Positions 7,874-14,816 of a DNA stretch of 19,242 bases are shown one piece after another (position 1 is the first letter of the stretch; the number at the start of each line of letters is the position of its first letter). A model generated the notes under the pieces. It worked only from the letters and a program-made list of their open reading frames with translations, had not been told where the DNA came from and searched no databases. The DNA lies in assembly GCA_900546875.1 (NCBI GenBank), contig URET01000023.1, forward strand, positions 1 through 19,242, written 5' to 3'. Position numbers and translations under genes: made by a program. The stretch is from an uncultured Eubacteriales bacterium. GTDB taxonomy: Bacteria; Bacillota; Clostridia; Christensenellales; CAG-314.

Positions 7874-8773
7874 ATGCAAAGTTTTGACATAATCATCATA
7901 GGCGGAGGCATAGCAGGTCTGACAGCCGCGATCTATGCCGGAAGAGCCGGCAGAAAAACGGCGGTTATCGAAAGCAATAGTTTCGGCGGCGTGCTGAATG
8001 ACTACGAGGAAATCGAAAACTACCCCGGTATAGGCAAACGTAAAGCGATCGATCTTGCAGCTGAACTCCGTATTCAGGCTCAGGCATCCGGTGCAACATT
8101 CATTGCTGCTGAGGTTTCAGGTTGCTCGAAAACAGGCAACGGGTTTACTGTCTATACTCAGACCGACCTTTATTCGTGCCGTTCCATCATAATAGCGACA
8201 GGTATAAAAAGAAAAACCAATCCCATGTTCGATAAGCTGCTCGGCCACGGCGTGAGCTACTGCGCGACATGCGACGGATTCTTCTATAAAGACAAAACCG
8301 TTGCGGTATACGGCAGCGGCTACACCGCTCTGGACGACGCTCTCTACCTTTCAGGCCTTTGTAAAAAAGTCGTATTACTTTGTCCCAAAAACAGATTCGC
8401 CGCCTCAGACACGCTTTCCGCACTAATGTCCGCACCCAATGTTGACATCCACTATAACGCTACGGTCACGTCACTTTCAGCCGACAGCATCCTGAGCGGT
8501 CTGGAATATATGGTCAAAGGGGATTCCGTTCCCATAAAGATACCTGCAGAGGCTTTATTTGTCGCTCTGGGATATTCCAACTCGTCATCACTCATAAACG
8601 GTCTTACCCTTACACCCTCAGGCGCAATACAAACCGAACAAGGCGTAAGAACATCTCTGCCCGGTGTCTTTGCCGCAGGAGACTGCACCGACACTCCGCT
8701 CAGACAGGCCGTTACCGCTGCCGCTCAGGGAGCTTTGGCAGCTTCATTTGCTTCGGAATACCTTAATAAGTAA
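7874..8773 (+). CDS. trxB: Thioredoxin reductase-like flavoprotein
   Basis: A 299-residue low-molecular-weight thioredoxin reductase-type enzyme. It has the FAD-binding GGGIAG at 10-15, the redox-active CATC at 130-133 followed by DG, a second nucleotide-binding GSGYTA at 147-152, and the C-terminal FAD motif in FAAGDCTDTPLRQAVTAAAQG. In the NADPH-dependent family the strand after the second motif normally carries HRRxxxR, which holds the 2'-phosphate; here it reads LLCPKNRFAAS (Cys170 to Arg174 and onward). The electron donor may therefore be NADH, ferredoxin or something else. The start was set at 7874 because GAGG lies six bases upstream and the protein then starts as the family does; an upstream in-frame ATG at 7688 would add 62 unrelated residues. 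No thioredoxin gene is nearby. The flavoprotein class is sure, the exact substrate is not. Confidence 0.85.
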   Translation: MQSFDIIIIGGGIAGLTAAIYAGRAGRKTAVIESNSFGGVLNDYEEIENYPGIGKRKAIDLAAELRIQAQASGATFIAAEVSGCSKTGNGFTVYTQTDLYSCRSIIIATGIKRKTNPMFDKLLGHGVSYCATCDGFFYKDKTVAVYGSGYTALDDALYLSGLCKKVVLLCPKNRFAASDTLSALMSAPNVDIHYNATVTSLSADSILSGLEYMVKGDSVPIKIPAEALFVALGYSNSSSLINGLTLTPSGAIQTEQGVRTSLPGVFAAGDCTDTPLRQAVTAAAQGALAASFASEYLNK

Positions 8774-8793
8774 CCCGTTACCTCATTCTTTTC

Positions 8794-9010
8794 GTCACGG
8801 CAATGGAATTATCACGGCAAACTGACTGTGCCGCGGTTTTTTACGCTGGCCCAACCGCATTTCCGGTTTTTAGTGTCACGGCAATGAAATTATCACGACA
8901 AACTGATTGTGCCGCGGGTTTTACGTTGACCCAACCGCATTTCAGGTTTTAAGCGTCACGGCAATGAAATTATTCCGGCAACTGACTGTGCCGCGGTTTT
9001 TACGTTGGCC
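8794..9010. repeat. Tandem 80-bp repeat, about 2.7 copies
   Basis: Units begin GTCACGGCAATG at 8794, 8875 and 8955 (periods 81 and 80 bp); the third stops after ACGTTGGCC near 9010. The units differ by scattered substitutions and one-base indels, so they are not protein coding. Each carries TGTGCCGCGG followed by a T-run. Unit 1 contains GCGGTT (8833-8838) pairing with AACCGC (8853-8858), and AACCG pairing with CGGTT ahead of a T-run, both terminator-like. The array follows the thioredoxin reductase stop by 20 bp and may double as its terminator. Confidence 0.9.
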
Positions 9011-9021
9011 GGGTTCCCTTT

Positions 9022-9060
9022 CCCGAATGTGCACGCATCAAAAGCGCACACTTCTTCGGG
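9022..9060. other. Long imperfect hairpin after the tandem repeats
   Basis: CCCGAA (9022-9027) pairs with TTCGGG (9055-9060), and inside it TGTGC (9028-9032) pairs with GCACA (9046-9050) and GC with GC. No T-tract follows on either strand, so it is not a canonical terminator. Together with the repeats it fills most of the 353-bp noncoding stretch between the flavoprotein gene and the insertion sequence. Confidence 0.45.
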
Positions 9061-9100
9061 CCATCGATCCGGGTAGGTATGAGCTGACGGACTTTTGTCG

Positions 9101-9116
9101 CAAAATATAAGCCGCC
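9101..9116. terminator. Left arm of a probable bidirectional terminator split by the IS
   Basis: CAAAATAT then AAGCCGCC (9109-9116) is the exact complement of GGCGGCTT at 10431-10438 on the other side of the insertion sequence. Joined, the two arms would give an 8-bp GC-rich stem with an A-tract on the left and a T-tract on the right, as expected between the convergent flavoprotein and DUF2284 genes. Confidence 0.55.
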
Positions 9117-9126
9117 CGATTTGAAA

Positions 9127-9153
9127 TGCACCCCAAAAGTTGGACAGGAAAAG
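9127..9153. repeat. IS left inverted repeat
   Basis: Begins TGCACCCCAAAAGTTGG. It matches the inward-read right end with one gap (TG-ACCCCAAAA, then GAC and GGAAA or GGAAAAG). TG ends with a C-run and A-run are usual for the IS150 branch of IS3. Confidence 0.75.
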
Positions 9154-9189
9154 AAAAACCTGTTAAACTAAAAAGGGGTGTATTTTGAT

Positions 9190-9561
9190 ATGGAAGAGAA
9201 ACGAAAGAATAAGAAGTACAGCGGAGAATTTAAGATACTAGTTGTTGAGGATATCCTCAACAACAAATTGGCGTACCACGAGGTGCGCCGAAAATACTTT
9301 CCGCATATCAGCAAAGAGAGCGGCTGCAAATTCATAAAGAAATGGGTTGAGCTATATGAAACGGAAGGTCGAGAGCGTTTACTGGAAGACCGACGAGGGA
9401 AAGCTTCGTGCGGCAGACCCAAGAAAGCTGTTTCGACACAAAGGTTTGCTTCGCCCGAAGAAGAACTGGAATACTTGCGCGCGGAGAACGAATACTTAAA
9501 AAAAGCCATTGCCTTAGCGAAAGAAAAGCAGGACTTACAAAATACGACAAAGCGCAAATAA
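9190..9561 (+). CDS. IS3-family transposase subunit OrfA
   Basis: A 123-residue OrfA. Residues about 5-65 form the helix-turn-helix DNA-binding part that recognises the element ends (KKYSGEFKILVVEDILNNKL and the following KESGCKFIKKWVELY), and residues about 93-116 form a leucine-zipper-like helix (LEYLRAENEYLKKAIALAKEK) for multimerisation. The ATG at 9190 was preferred because AAGGGG lies nine to eleven bases upstream; a GTG at 9178 overlaps that site. The zipper overlaps the slippery sequence at 9498-9504, where a -1 shift joins OrfA to OrfB to make the active OrfAB transposase. OrfA alone usually acts as a regulator. Confidence 0.9.
   Translation: MEEKRKNKKYSGEFKILVVEDILNNKLAYHEVRRKYFPHISKESGCKFIKKWVELYETEGRERLLEDRRGKASCGRPKKAVSTQRFASPEEELEYLRAENEYLKKAIALAKEKQDLQNTTKRK
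9498..9504 (+). promoter_or_regulatory. Programmed -1 frameshift site (A7)
   Basis: Seven adenines lie in phase A AAA AAA relative to orfA (TTA AAA AAA GCC), fitting the X XXY YYZ rule. Slipping back one base enters the orfB frame, which is open from 9408 to 10394. This is the usual IS3-family arrangement. Confidence 0.75.
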
Positions 9562-10394
9562 TCCTTTCGCTAAGGCAAAAATACAACTTAACGTTGTTGC
9601 TCAAACTCACAGGGCTTTCCAAAAGCACCTACTACCGTCTATCTAAAGTTCGGCAAGACAAATATTCGGAACTGAAGTTTAGAATTGTTGCCGTATTTGA
9701 AGAAAACAAAGGAAGATACGGATATCGCAGGATAACGGCTCAACTTCAGAACGAGGGTTGGCACATCAATCATAAAACAGTGCAAAAATTGATGAAATGC
9801 TTGGGAATCAAAGCCAAAATCCGCAAAGTGAAATACAATTCTTATAAGGGCGAAGTTGGCAAAGTTGCTGAAAACCTCTTAAACCGAGACTTTCACGCAG
9901 ACGCTCCGAACGAAAAATGGGTAACGGACGTAACGCAGTTTACTGTTTGCGGGAATAAAGTATATTTGTCCCCCGTGCTGGATTTGTACAACAATGAAAT
10001 CGTTGCATATTCCGTTTCGCAAAACCCAAGTTTCTGGCAAACACGGGAGATGCTGGAAAATGCCTTTTGCCAAAGACCGACTGCAACTCCGATTCTGCAT
10101 TCGGATCAGGGCTGGCAATACCAAATGAAACCGTACCAACAGTTGCTCCGCTCAAGAGGAATACGACAAAGCATGTCGAGAAAAGCAACATGTTTAGACA
10201 ATGCACCTATGGAAAGTTTCTTTGGCAGATTGAAACAGGAAATGTTTTACGGCAAGAAATTTAACAGTGTAGAACACTTTATTGAACAATTGGAAAGCTA
10301 CTTGGATTATTACAACAACAGGAGAATTACATTAAAGTTGAAAGGACTGTCTCCGGTTCAATACCGTCTACAGTCCTCTCATTCCACCCGTTAA
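9504..10394 (+). CDS. IS3-family transposase catalytic subunit OrfB (DDE, rve-type)
   Basis: The catalytic half of the transposase, about 296 residues from the frameshift point. An HTH_21-like segment (RYGYRRITAQLQNEGWHINHKTVQKLMK) precedes the integrase core. The catalytic triad is Asp in WVTDVTQF (codon 9927), Asp in LHSDQGWQY (codon 10104) and Glu in APMESFFGRLK (codon 10212), with 35 residues between the second Asp and Glu, the DD(35)E spacing of IS3. The C-terminal YLDYYNNRRITLKLKGLSPVQYR is the standard ending. The frame is open back to a GTG at 9408, so independent initiation is possible, but fusion through the A7 site is the family rule. No inactivating change is seen. Confidence 0.92.
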   Translation, partial: SHCLSERKAGLTKYDKAQIILSLRQKYNLTLLLKLTGLSKSTYYRLSKVRQDKYSELKFRIVAVFEENKGRYGYRRITAQLQNEGWHINHKTVQKLMKCLGIKAKIRKVKYNSYKGEVGKVAENLLNRDFHADAPNEKWVTDVTQFTVCGNKVYLSPVLDLYNNEIVAYSVSQNPSFWQTREMLENAFCQRPTATPILHSDQGWQYQMKPYQQLLRSRGIRQSMSRKATCLDNAPMESFFGRLKQEMFYGKKFNSVEHFIEQLESYLDYYNNRRITLKLKGLSPVQYRLQSSHSTR

Positions 10395-10395
10395 T

Positions 10396-10420
10396 CTTTC
10401 CGTCTCATTTTTTGGGGTCA
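10396..10420. repeat. IS right inverted repeat
   Basis: Ends ATTTTTTGGGGTCA at 10420. Read inward it gives TGACCCCAAAAAATGAGACG and pairs imperfectly with the left end, one base shorter before the C-run. The orfB stop is directly inside it. Confidence 0.7.
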
Positions 10421-10430
10421 GATCATTTAA

Positions 10431-10444
10431 GGCGGCTTTTTATA
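10431..10444. terminator. Right arm of the terminator split by the IS
   Basis: GGCGGCTTTTTATA starts ten bases outside the IS right end. GGCGGCTT is the reverse complement of AAGCCGCC at 9109-9116, and the T-tract would terminate plus-strand transcripts. On the minus strand the mirrored A/T-rich flank at 9101-9108 would serve the DUF2284 operon. Confidence 0.55.
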
Positions 10445-10471
10445 TGCTATTTACAGTGTTTGCAGCTGAAA

Positions 10472-10993
10472 TTACCGAGGGATAAACAAAGCAAAAATCT
10501 GTACCATATAATCCGGGAGCCTGTCCTTTGCCCATTTCAAAGGAATACCGAAATATATTTCCGCTGCTTTTTCAAGATCAAAGCCGAGAGCTTCAAGTGA
10601 ATACCTCGTTTTCCCGGGAGCCCTGCACTCTTCCCCTTTTTCTCTTGCACACCGGGGACACAGATTACATGGACCCGCATCGGCGGCGGTGATCCCTTGT
10701 TTTTCGCGTTCCGAAAGCGACGCAAAAAAGCTTTTCCTTTCCTCTTCGAGTATTTTGAAAGCTTTCTCCTTCTTTATATCCGAAAATTGAAAAACCCGCA
10801 TGATAAGTTTTACTCTCCCAAACGGACGAAGGTAATCTTCCGTTTTGAAGGAGAAGGGAGGGCAGGAATAGTTGCTGCCGTAAGCCGGACATTCCGCGCA
10901 CGCAAAACGGCATTTTTCCGTATCGAGACAGAGGGCGGTAAATTCCCCGATATCCGTTTCTTTTTCAAGCGTATCGACAGTGTAATTCGTCAT
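10472..10993 (-). CDS. DUF2284 predicted metal-binding protein
   Basis: A 173-residue cytoplasmic protein of the DUF2284 family. It has two cysteine clusters: Cys28, Cys32, Cys35 and Cys44 in the stretch from CRFACAECPAYGSNY to SCPPF, and Cys109, Cys112, Cys115 and Cys123 in CNLCPRCAREKGEEC, followed by the family-typical RAPGKTRYSLEALGFD. Eight cysteines in two sets suggest two iron-sulphur clusters or metal sites; the biochemical role of the family is not established to my knowledge. Its ATG overlaps the stop of the upstream AlkZ-related gene (ATGA) and no strong Shine-Dalgarno is seen, so it is probably translationally coupled. The terminator beyond its 3' end is interrupted by the insertion sequence. 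Confidence 0.85.
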   Translation of the reverse strand: MTNYTVDTLEKETDIGEFTALCLDTEKCRFACAECPAYGSNYSCPPFSFKTEDYLRPFGRVKLIMRVFQFSDIKKEKAFKILEEERKSFFASLSEREKQGITAADAGPCNLCPRCAREKGEECRAPGKTRYSLEALGFDLEKAAEIYFGIPLKWAKDRLPDYMVQIFALFIPR

Positions 10994-11661
10994 TTCATTC
11001 TTTTTATCAGCTTTAAAAGCGTTTTCTCGTCCGTTTTGGGATTGAGTTCTCTCATCCGCGCCATTAATTTCTCAAAAGATTCCTCAGGATCGGTCTTATA
11101 TTCGCTCCGCGCAAGTTCTCCGAAACGTTTTTCGGTGACGGCATACCTTGCCACTCCCCAGCCGTATTCTTTTCCGCTTCTGTCAGTCATAAGCTCAAAG
11201 CTTACGGGCAGGATATAAGTCATCATCTGCAAACGCGTGATACAGCTTTCAAAGCCCTTTGCCTTTTCGCCCGTAAATCCGCATATCCTCCTGAGCTCCT
11301 TGGACAGACATGCTCCGTTTCGTTCAAGAGCCTGCATGACGGCACGGTCTCTCTGATCGGCGAAGCCTTCGTCCGCAAGAGAATCGAAGTCGTAGCCGTC
11401 TCGCCGGTAATTTGCCAGATGCGGGAACCACTCCAAAGAAACGTACCCCGCCCTCTGATTGAAAAGCTTGGCGTAAATACATTCACCACTCCTTGCTATA
11501 ATGTCTTTCCATTCCCACGGCCCTTCCACGCCTTCCCGGAACCAATACTCCGAAGGCGTCATCTCCTCAAGAGAAAATCCTTTCACTTCGTTTTTGAAAA
11601 AGGGCAGAAACCCCATTTCGTTCACGGTTTTTAACAGTTCACCGGCATTGGTTATCATCAT
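10990..11661 (-). CDS. AlkZ-related protein, putative winged-helix DNA glycosylase relative
   Basis: A 223-residue protein that resembles a clostridial family annotated as AlkZ-related: GELLKTVNEMGFLPFFKNEVKGFSLEE at the start, then EYWF, PWEWKDIIARSGECIYAKLF, AGYVSLEWFPHLANYRRDGYDFD, and a later helical region with SKELRRICGF that looks like a winged-helix segment. True AlkZ enzymes are larger (about 370-400 residues) and remove damaged bases or unhook crosslinks with a QxQ-type motif, which I do not see here, so enzymatic activity is uncertain. There are two adjacent ATG codons; GGAG lies five bases before the first. A strong promoter lies upstream (11709-11737). It forms an operon with the DUF2284 gene. 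Recognition is from memory of the family pattern. Confidence 0.6.
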   Translation of the reverse strand: MMITNAGELLKTVNEMGFLPFFKNEVKGFSLEEMTPSEYWFREGVEGPWEWKDIIARSGECIYAKLFNQRAGYVSLEWFPHLANYRRDGYDFDSLADEGFADQRDRAVMQALERNGACLSKELRRICGFTGEKAKGFESCITRLQMMTYILPVSFELMTDRSGKEYGWGVARYAVTEKRFGELARSEYKTDPEESFEKLMARMRELNPKTDEKTLLKLIKRMK

Positions 11662-11708
11662 TGCATCTCCGTTTGAAATATCGTTGTATAACAGATCATA
11701 CCTTTTTT

Positions 11709-11737
11709 ATTATAACAATTTTTTTGTATTTTGTCTA
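11709..11737 (-). promoter_or_regulatory. Minus-strand promoter for the AlkZ-related/DUF2284 operon
   Basis: Read on the minus strand: TAGACA (11737-11732), a 17-bp A-rich spacer, then TATAAT (11714-11709) preceded by TGT, an extended -10. The -35 has one mismatch from TTGACA and the -10 none. Start of transcription would be near 11702, about 40 bases before the ATG. Confidence 0.75.
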
Positions 11738-11763
11738 TCGGCGTCGGTATTTTTTAACGCCTC

Positions 11764-11784
11764 TCCGTTAAGCTCCGCAACGGA
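11764..11784. promoter_or_regulatory. Inverted repeat between the divergent promoters
   Basis: TCCGTT (11764-11769) and AACGGA (11779-11784) form a perfect 6-bp dyad with a 9-bp spacer, placed between the two divergent -35 elements. CGGTC also recurs 17 bp apart at 11788-11792 and 11805-11809. These may be regulator sites; no regulator gene is in the window. Confidence 0.35.
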
Positions 11785-11817
11785 AATCGGTCATATACAA
11801 AATACGGTCGGATTTTC

Positions 11818-11846
11818 TTGACGGCGGCAATTTAATAAAGTATAAT
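11818..11846 (+). promoter_or_regulatory. Promoter for the activase operon
   Basis: TTGACG (11818-11823), a 17-bp spacer and a perfect TATAAT (11841-11846). Transcription should start near 11852-11854, exactly at the base of the hairpin that follows. Confidence 0.8.
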
Positions 11847-11850
11847 ATTG

Positions 11851-11884
11851 CAGTCGGGATCTGCTAACGGCTGATTTCCGACTG
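11851..11884 (+). promoter_or_regulatory. Leader hairpin with U-rich tail, possible attenuator
   Basis: CAGTCGG (11851-11857) and CCGACTG (11878-11884) form a perfect 7-bp stem with a 20-base loop, followed by TATTTTTAT. The stem starts at or next to the predicted transcription start and ends 19 bases before the ATG of the activase gene. It is either an early attenuator-type terminator, a protective 5' hairpin or an operator dyad; the sequence alone cannot separate these. Confidence 0.55.
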
Positions 11885-11903
11885 TATTTTTATCGGGGTT
11901 TAT

Positions 11904-14816
11904 ATGCATAATTTTTCTTTAGGGCTCGATATAGGCTCGACAACAGTCAAAACAGTATTGCTCGATAACGGAAAAGAAATTTTTTCACGTTATGAAAGAC
12001 ACCGTTCCAACGTGCGTGAAACGGTCATATCACAGCTTCGGGAACTTTGCGACTCGGTCGGTGACATACTAACAGGCGTATGCGTCACGGGATCGGCAAG
12101 TCTCGGTTTTGCGCAAGCTTCCGATCTACCCTTTTGTCAGGAAGTTTTTGCCTGTTCGCTTGCAGTAGGCAGGGACTACCCTTCTGCCGACGTTGTTATA
12201 GAGCTCGGCGGCGAGGACGCGAAGATTCTCTTCCTGACTGGCGGCACCGAACAAAGAATGAACGGAGCATGTGCGGGAGGTACCGGAGCCTTCATCGATC
12301 AGATGGCAACGCTTCTTAACGCCTCGCCCGAAAAATTCGACAGAATGGCTCTCGATTACGAAAGGATATATCCTATCGCCTCAAGATGCGGAGTCTTTGC
12401 GAAGTCCGACATACAGCCTCTCATCAATCAGGGCGCCCGGCTGGAGGACATCATGATGAGCGTTTTTTTCGCCATCGCGGAACAAACCTTTTCGGGACTC
12501 GCACAGGGAAGAGAAATAGCCGGGAATATACTGCTTCTCGGAGGGCCGCTCTATTACTACAAAGGACTTCGTCACGCATTTGAAATAAGACTTAAAGATA
12601 AAGCAAAAACGCTGATATGTCCGGACAACGCGCCGGTTTTCGTGGCGTACGGCGCCGCGCTGAAAGCGGAGGGAGAAAAAAAATCTTTTCTTTCCCGGAT
12701 CATACAAACTGTCGAGAAATGTACTCTCAGCGGTGAAAACATTTATGAAGAGCCGCTTTTTTCAAGCAAAAAAGAATATGAGGAATTCCTGCAACGTCAT
12801 AATTCGGCAAAACTTCCCGAAGGCAATATTGCAACGTATAAGGGAAAAGCTTATTTAGGTATTGACGCCGGATCCACTACGGTAAAGCTTGTTTTGACAG
12901 GAGAAAACAAAGAACTGCTTTATACCAGCTATGACTTCTCTCACGGCAGCCCGATAGAAATAATCAGAAAAAGGCTTTCCGAAATGTATGACAGAATGAA
13001 CGACAGTATAAGTATCGTATCCTCCTGCGTAACGGGGTACGGCGAAGAAATGATAAAATCCGCGTTCGGAGTAGACTACGGGATAGTGGAAACGGTTGCC
13101 CACTTCACTTCCGCGCGCTATCTGCAGCCCGACGTGGATTTCGTAATAGATATCGGCGGGCAGGACATGAAATGCTTCAAAATAAAAAACGGCATGGTGG
13201 AAAGCGTCATGCTCAACGAAGCCTGTTCTTCAGGCTGCGGCTCTTTTCTTCAGACCTTCGCCGAAGCACTCGGCTACGACGTCGAACAATTCGCTAAGCT
13301 GGGACTTTTTGCGAAAAAGCCCGTGGATCTCGGTTCCCGATGCACGGTTTTTATGAACAGCTCCGTAAAACAGGCGCAGAAAGCGGGCGCAAGCGTAGAA
13401 GATATCTCGGCAGGACTTTCTTCTTCAGTGGTGAAAAACGCGCTTTATAAAGTCATAAGAGCGCGAAGCACAGAAGAACTCGGAAAAAATATCGTCGTGC
13501 AGGGCGGAACCTTCCTTAACGACGCCGTTCTCCGCGCCTTCGAAAAGGAAACGGGACTCAACGTGAAAAGAAGCGCTTCAGCTCCCTTGATGGGAGCTTT
13601 CGGGTGCGCACTCTATGCCGGCGAACACGGCAGTCTTTCCACACTGATCTCTCGTTCGCAGCTCAGGGAATTCTCCTATACCTCACGCGAAACCGTCTGC
13701 AACGGCTGCACCACGCACTGCCGTCTTAATATTCTTTCCTTCCCCGGAGGAAGAAAGTTCGTGTCCGGAAACAGATGCAGCCGCCCCGAAGGAAAAACAG
13801 ACAAAAGCGCTCCCGACTACTATGCCGAAAAACTGTCGAGGATCTACAGCCCTTCCCCCGCTCCCGCTTCGGGCAACGGCCTGAAAGTCGGGATCCCGAT
13901 GTGCCTGTCAAACTACGAACAGGTCTTTTTCTGGCGTCCCTTCTTCACGGCACTGAATATGCAGCCTGTTCTGAGCTCCGTTTCCTCGCGCGCCCTTTAC
14001 GTTAAAGGACAACATACCATTCCTTCCGACACGGTTTGTTACCCCGCCAAGCTTGCTCACGGCCATATCGCCGATCTGCTCGAGAAAAACGTGGACTTTA
14101 TCTTTTACCCCTGCGAAACGTATAATTTCGACGAACATAAAAGCGACAACAGATATAATTGTCCCGTCGTAGCTTATTATCCCGAACTCCTCGCCGCAAA
14201 TATAAAAACCTTGTCTGAAAACAATTTCCTCATGCCCTATATCGACTTCGGATCGGGTAAGACACTCGCCGCAACGCTCGCCGACTGTCTCCGCGTATTC
14301 GGAGTATCCAAAAATGAGATAAAAAATGCGCTCGACTACGCGTTTCGCGAATTTGAACGGCAAAAAGACGAATTGCACCGACTCGGCAGAAATATTCTGA
14401 CTGACGCCTCCGCCACAGGCAAGTGGACGATCGTGCTTGCCGGCAGACCGTACCATATCGACCCGGAAATAAACCACGGGATAAATAAATTGCTTTCGGA
14501 ATACGGCGTTGCCGTCATCGGCGAGGAATGTGTGGCAGATATACAGCCCGCCGTGCATGTAAACGTGCTCGATCAATGGACCTACCACTCACGCCTTTAC
14601 CGCGCCGCCCGATTTGTCACTCAGACGCCGCGCACGGCTCTGGTGCAGCTCGTAAGCTTCGGATGCGGAGTGGACGCCATAACCTCCGACGAAGTCCGCT
14701 CCATTCTCGAGTCCCACGGCAAACCCTACACTCAGATAAAAATCGACGAGATAGCCAATCTCGGCGCGGCAAGAATACGACTCCGCAGTTTGCTTGCCGC
14801 ATTAGGTGCAGAATGA
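11904..14816 (+). CDS. Double 2-hydroxyacyl-CoA dehydratase activase-like ATPase (BcrA/BadF type plus DUF2229)
   Basis: A 970-residue protein with two ASKHA-fold activase domains followed by a DUF2229-type region. Domain 1 has DIGSTTVK at 9-16, Cys123 in GACAGGTGAF and Cys162 in SRCGVFAKSD. Domain 2 has DAGSTTVK from 321, Cys441 in NEACSSGCGSF and Cys480 in SRCTVFMNSS. The cysteine spacing is 39 in both, equal to that in the archetype HgdC, where two subunits share one [4Fe-4S] cluster; one chain here could form the whole pseudo-dimer (inference). A further Cys599-x2-Cys602-x3-Cys606 and Cys625 may bind another cluster. The last third (from about 645) matches the activase-associated DUF2229 region (GIPMCLSNYEQVFFWRPFF, DTVCYPAKLAHGH). 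Related proteins use ATP to drive electrons to a low-potential partner. CGGGG precedes the ATG; the stop overlaps the next gene by ATGA. The true acceptor is unknown. Confidence 0.88.
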   Translation: MHNFSLGLDIGSTTVKTVLLDNGKEIFSRYERHRSNVRETVISQLRELCDSVGDILTGVCVTGSASLGFAQASDLPFCQEVFACSLAVGRDYPSADVVIELGGEDAKILFLTGGTEQRMNGACAGGTGAFIDQMATLLNASPEKFDRMALDYERIYPIASRCGVFAKSDIQPLINQGARLEDIMMSVFFAIAEQTFSGLAQGREIAGNILLLGGPLYYYKGLRHAFEIRLKDKAKTLICPDNAPVFVAYGAALKAEGEKKSFLSRIIQTVEKCTLSGENIYEEPLFSSKKEYEEFLQRHNSAKLPEGNIATYKGKAYLGIDAGSTTVKLVLTGENKELLYTSYDFSHGSPIEIIRKRLSEMYDRMNDSISIVSSCVTGYGEEMIKSAFGVDYGIVETVAHFTSARYLQPDVDFVIDIGGQDMKCFKIKNGMVESVMLNEACSSGCGSFLQTFAEALGYDVEQFAKLGLFAKKPVDLGSRCTVFMNSSVKQAQKAGASVEDISAGLSSSVVKNALYKVIRARSTEELGKNIVVQGGTFLNDAVLRAFEKETGLNVKRSASAPLMGAFGCALYAGEHGSLSTLISRSQLREFSYTSRETVCNGCTTHCRLNILSFPGGRKFVSGNRCSRPEGKTDKSAPDYYAEKLSRIYSPSPAPASGNGLKVGIPMCLSNYEQVFFWRPFFTALNMQPVLSSVSSRALYVKGQHTIPSDTVCYPAKLAHGHIADLLEKNVDFIFYPCETYNFDEHKSDNRYNCPVVAYYPELLAANIKTLSENNFLMPYIDFGSGKTLAATLADCLRVFGVSKNEIKNALDYAFREFERQKDELHRLGRNILTDASATGKWTIVLAGRPYHIDPEINHGINKLLSEYGVAVIGEECVADIQPAVHVNVLDQWTYHSRLYRAARFVTQTPRTALVQLVSFGCGVDAITSDEVRSILESHGKPYTQIKIDEIANLGAARIRLRSLLAALGAE

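Larger units (their letters stand above)
9127..10420 (+). mobile_element. IS3-family insertion sequence, IS150-type
   Basis: A 1.29-kb element with two overlapping frames (orfA and orfB in the -1 frame), an A7 slippery site, and ends that form an imperfect inverted repeat: left TGCACCCCAAAAGTTGGACA (9127-9146), right, read inward, TGACCCCAAAAAATGAGAC (10402-10420). The DDE residues are all present and neither frame is broken, so it looks capable of transposition. A clear target-site duplication at these ends is not visible (GAAA left, GATC right); GAT at 9118-9120 and 10421-10423 would match only if the left end were six bases further out. Confidence 0.9.

Noticed and set aside
9118..10423. 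GAT target-site duplication of the insertion sequence
   Set aside because: It would require the left end to start TTGAAATG, which does not match the right end; a three-base match next to unaligned ends is expected by chance often enough to be unconvincing.
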